Shown piece by piece: positions 7,060 to 8,708 of a DNA stretch of 8,708 nucleotides. The notes beneath the pieces were generated by a model. The model was not told the DNA's origin. It was given only the letters and a program-made list of their open reading frames with translations, and ran no database searches. Every line of letters starts with the position of its first letter. Position 1 is the stretch's first letter. Origin of the DNA: Ignavibacteriota bacterium (GTDB lineage Bacteria > Bacteroidota > Kapaibacteriia > Palsa-1295). The position numbers and the translations under genes were made by a program. Where the stretch lies: the NCBI GenBank assembly GCA_003151215.1, contig PLXB01000113.1, positions 903 through 9,610 on the forward strand, given 5' to 3'.

Positions 7060-7094
7060 CTGTTTTACACGAAAAAATTATACATTTTCTAATG

Positions 7095-7163
7095 CAAAAA
7101 TGGCGAATCGGAGAAGCGCAATTGCCATCGAATCTTCAAAGATTTGTCACAAGATTGTCATGG
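7095..7163 (-). promoter_or_regulatory. Promoter B: second copy of the -7 box plus 11-bp TGACAA lattice
   Basis: On the minus strand CATTTTTG (7095-7102) lies 35 nt before the ATG at 7059. Read on the plus strand, slots at 11-bp intervals hold TTGCCA (7122-7127), TCTTCA (7133-7138, weak), TTGTCA (7144-7149) and TTGTCA (7155-7160). The two distal sites are perfect and form an 11-bp direct repeat with core TTGTCAC-AAGA-TTGTCAT. The same register is kept at 6205-6273. The leader downstream also resembles copy A (AGAAAAT, then an ATTTTTTC stretch). Confidence 0.55.
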
Positions 7164-7176
7164 GCAACGAAATAGA

Positions 7177-7197
7177 CAGTGCAGACACGCTGCACTG
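7177..7197 (-). terminator. Hairpin after the response regulator gene, candidate terminator
   Basis: CAGTGCAG (7177-7184) and CTGCACTG (7190-7197) form a perfect 8-bp GC-containing stem with a five-base loop. It starts 37 nt past the regulator stop codon. On the minus strand it is followed by TCTATTTCGTT, only moderately T-rich, so termination may be partial. It separates the kinase/regulator operon from promoter B. Confidence 0.4.
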
Positions 7198-7234
7198 CGA
7201 TATAATGAAAATGCCATACGGAAACAACAGAGGT

Positions 7235-7915
7235 TTATTTTACAAACTTATACCCTGATGTATGGACTGTAATAAGATGCTTCGGCTCGGCAGGATTATC
7301 TTCGATCTTTTTGCGAATGGAGAGGATGTAATTATCTACTGTCCTTGTTGTCGGGAAGACATCATAGCCCCATACTTCATCAAGGAGTTTATCGCGCCCT
7401 AAAACTTCTCCTTCATGCTCGATAAAAAATTTTACTATCTGAAATTCTTTTGCAGAAAGTTTAATGAGAATTTTCTTTTTGGAAGCTTCTTGTTTTTTGA
7501 AATCAAAATGGAGATCACTAAAAGAGGATTCTTCGATGCCTTTTTTTAGATCCTGTGTGCGGCGAAGGAGAGCTTTGATTCGGGCTTTAAGTTCACGGAT
7601 GCTGAACGGTTTTGTCAGGTAATCATCAGCCCCGATCTCAAGACCGAGAACTTTATCGATCTCATCGGATTTACTGGTGAGCATCATCACAAGAGTATTA
7701 ATTCCCTCCTTGCGAAGTTCGCTGCATATTTCCATGCCATCTTTTCCCGGCAGCATCAGATCGAGCAGAATGAGATCAACGCTTGGATTTCGTGCCTGCT
7801 TCAATCCATCTATACCTTCGGAGGCAAGAAGCACTTCATAATTATCTTCGGCAAGTCCGGTTTCAAGCGCGAGTCGGATCGCCGGGTCGTCTTCGATGAC
7901 AAGAATCCTTTTCAT
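7235..7915 (-). CDS. OmpR/PhoB-family response regulator
   Basis: This is a two-component transcription factor of 226 residues, full length for the family. The receiver domain (about 1-118) shows the acidic pocket E8-D9-D10, the phospho-acceptor D52 in LLDLMLPG, the switch T80 in MMLTSKS and the conserved K102 in LTKPF, so it should be phosphorylatable. A linker (about 119-132) leads to a winged-helix DNA-binding domain (about 133-226) with KLSAKEFQIVKFF, the recognition-helix region RTVDNYILSIRKKIE and the terminal wing TVHTSGYKF. Its ATG overlaps the kinase stop codon (ATGA), implying translational coupling and a cognate pair. Members of this family usually bind as dimers to direct repeats spaced about 11 bp, matching the TGACAA lattices in front of the three barrel genes just downstream. 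The stimulus is unknown, and PhoB/PhoP/OmpR-type orthology cannot be settled here. Confidence 0.92.
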   Translation of the reverse strand: MKRILVIEDDPAIRLALETGLAEDNYEVLLASEGIDGLKQARNPSVDLILLDLMLPGKDGMEICSELRKEGINTLVMMLTSKSDEIDKVLGLEIGADDYLTKPFSIRELKARIKALLRRTQDLKKGIEESSFSDLHFDFKKQEASKKKILIKLSAKEFQIVKFFIEHEGEVLGRDKLLDEVWGYDVFPTTRTVDNYILSIRKKIEDNPAEPKHLITVHTSGYKFVK

Positions 7916-8708
7916 GAAGTAATAAGAGGAAAATATAATGCAAAGATACTGCCTTTTCCAACTTCACTCTTTGCTTCAACTCTTCCATTATGCCCTTCCA
8001 TTGTATGCTTGACAAGCGAAAGTCCAAGCCCCGCACCTCCGACAGATTTCATGACGTTATTTTTTATCCGGTAAAAGGGTTCGAAAATATGCTCTATTTC
8101 GCCGGAAGCAATTCCATATCCTTCGTCTTCCACTTGGAGAAGCGCAAAGCGATTTTCAGCAGAGGTTGTTATTCGAAGGTTTTTTCTATCCGCAGGTGAA
8201 TATTTCATCCCATTGGTAATCAGATTTACCAGTACATCAAAAATTGCATCGGCATCGCCTTCAATAGTTAACGAAGCAGAATCAAATGAAGTATAAATAT
8301 GAAAACCGTTTGAATGGATCTGATAAGCAAGAGACCGGATGACATCGTTCGCGACAACATTCAGATCAATATGTTTCAGTCTATAATCTTTCGTTCCTTT
8401 TTCGACCTTCGCAAAATCAAGCACATTACCAATAAGGCGTGAAAGCCGATCGGCTTCTCCTTCAATAATACCAAGATACTCATTCCTTTTTTCGGAGGTA
8501 ATATCCTTTTTATCTTTGAGCAGCTCGGCAAAAAGACGAATCGAGGTCAATGGAGTTTTCAAATCGTGCGATACAGCTGAGACAAAGTAGGACTTCAATG
8601 TATTCAGTTCAGTAAGTCTCTCGGATTCTGCCTGTTCCAATAAAAGAGCAACCAAAATACTTTGCCGTTCGAGTGCTAATCCTGCTTGAATACTCACGGA
8701 GTTCAATA
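7912..8708 (-). CDS. Sensor histidine kinase, C-terminal part (cut by window edge)
   Basis: The reading frame is open to the right end, so only the last 264 or so residues are visible. The first visible TTG codon (8704-8706) is probably internal. The segment at the visible start (SVSIQAGLALERQSILVALLLEQA) resembles the final helix of a GAF domain running into a signalling coiled coil, suggesting a GAF-type sensor upstream; this is inference. Then come a HisKA domain with the H-box SAVSHDLKTPLTSIR (phospho-acceptor at visible residue 47) and an HATPase domain with N-box NLITNGMKYS (161-170), G1 box DEGYGI (194-199), F-box IFEPFYRI (207-214) and G2 box GGAGLGLSL (223-231). All motifs for autophosphorylation are present. 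It is upstream of and overlaps the response regulator by 4 bp, so it is its likely partner. Confidence 0.93.
   Translation of the reverse strand, partial: LNSVSIQAGLALERQSILVALLLEQAESERLTELNTLKSYFVSAVSHDLKTPLTSIRLFAELLKDKKDITSEKRNEYLGIIEGEADRLSRLIGNVLDFAKVEKGTKDYRLKHIDLNVVANDVIRSLAYQIHSNGFHIYTSFDSASLTIEGDADAIFDVLVNLITNGMKYSPADRKNLRITTSAENRFALLQVEDEGYGIASGEIEHIFEPFYRIKNNVMKSVGGAGLGLSLVKHTMEGHNGRVEAKSEVGKGSIFALYFPLITS

Noticed and set aside
7052..7258. Plus-strand open frame across the regulator/barrel spacer
   Set aside because: It overlaps promoter B and the terminator hairpin, shows no protein-like features and has no upstream signals.
8704..8706. TTG as the true start of the histidine kinase
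   Set aside because: The frame is open to the window edge and the sequence begins in what looks like the end of a GAF-type domain, so the gene continues outside the window.

Overview
The window looks like a chromosomal piece of a Bacteroidota/Chlorobiota-type (FCB group) bacterium. Four signals support this: a type IX secretion (T9SS) C-terminal sorting domain on the secreted phosphatase; promoter -7 boxes of the TAnnTTTG type; almost no Shine-Dalgarno sequences in front of the genes; and four exported proteins whose predicted signal peptidase I sites all leave glutamine at the mature N-terminus. The moderate base composition and the 426-residue S1 protein fit an early-branching lineage such as Ignavibacteria/Kapabacteria, but the genus cannot be read from this sequence. 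No RNA gene, insertion sequence, CRISPR array or integration site was seen.

Layout. (1) 90-1172, minus: an unrecognised polytopic membrane protein rich in histidine motifs. (2) 1173-1438: a divergent intergenic region with one good TAnnTTTG box for each direction. (3) 1439-2719, plus: a four-domain S1 RNA-binding protein (RpsA-like). (4) 2911-4776, minus and convergent with the S1 gene: a secreted 5'-nucleotidase/UshA-family metallophosphatase with a T9SS sorting tail. (5) Upstream of it on the same strand, three small exported, probably outer-membrane beta-barrel proteins (4814-5401, 5488-6168, 6268-7059). (6) 7235-7915 and 7912-8708, minus: a PhoB/OmpR-type response regulator and its histidine kinase, overlapping by 4 bp; the kinase runs off the right end of the window.

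The most notable signal is in the spacers in front of the three small barrel genes. Each has a (T/C)AnnTTTG box whose near edge lies 35-36 nt before the start codon. Each is followed upstream by TGACAA-like hexamers (TTGTCA on the plus strand) repeated on an exact 11-bp spacing, with the first hexamer 18-19 bp from the -7 box. Two of the spacers align without gaps over 69 bp (52 identities). An 11-bp direct-repeat lattice is how OmpR/PhoB-family regulators usually bind, and a regulator of that family is encoded immediately upstream. The simplest model is that this kinase/regulator pair controls a local envelope regulon: three separately promoted barrel genes and perhaps the phosphatase downstream of the last one. 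That link is inference.
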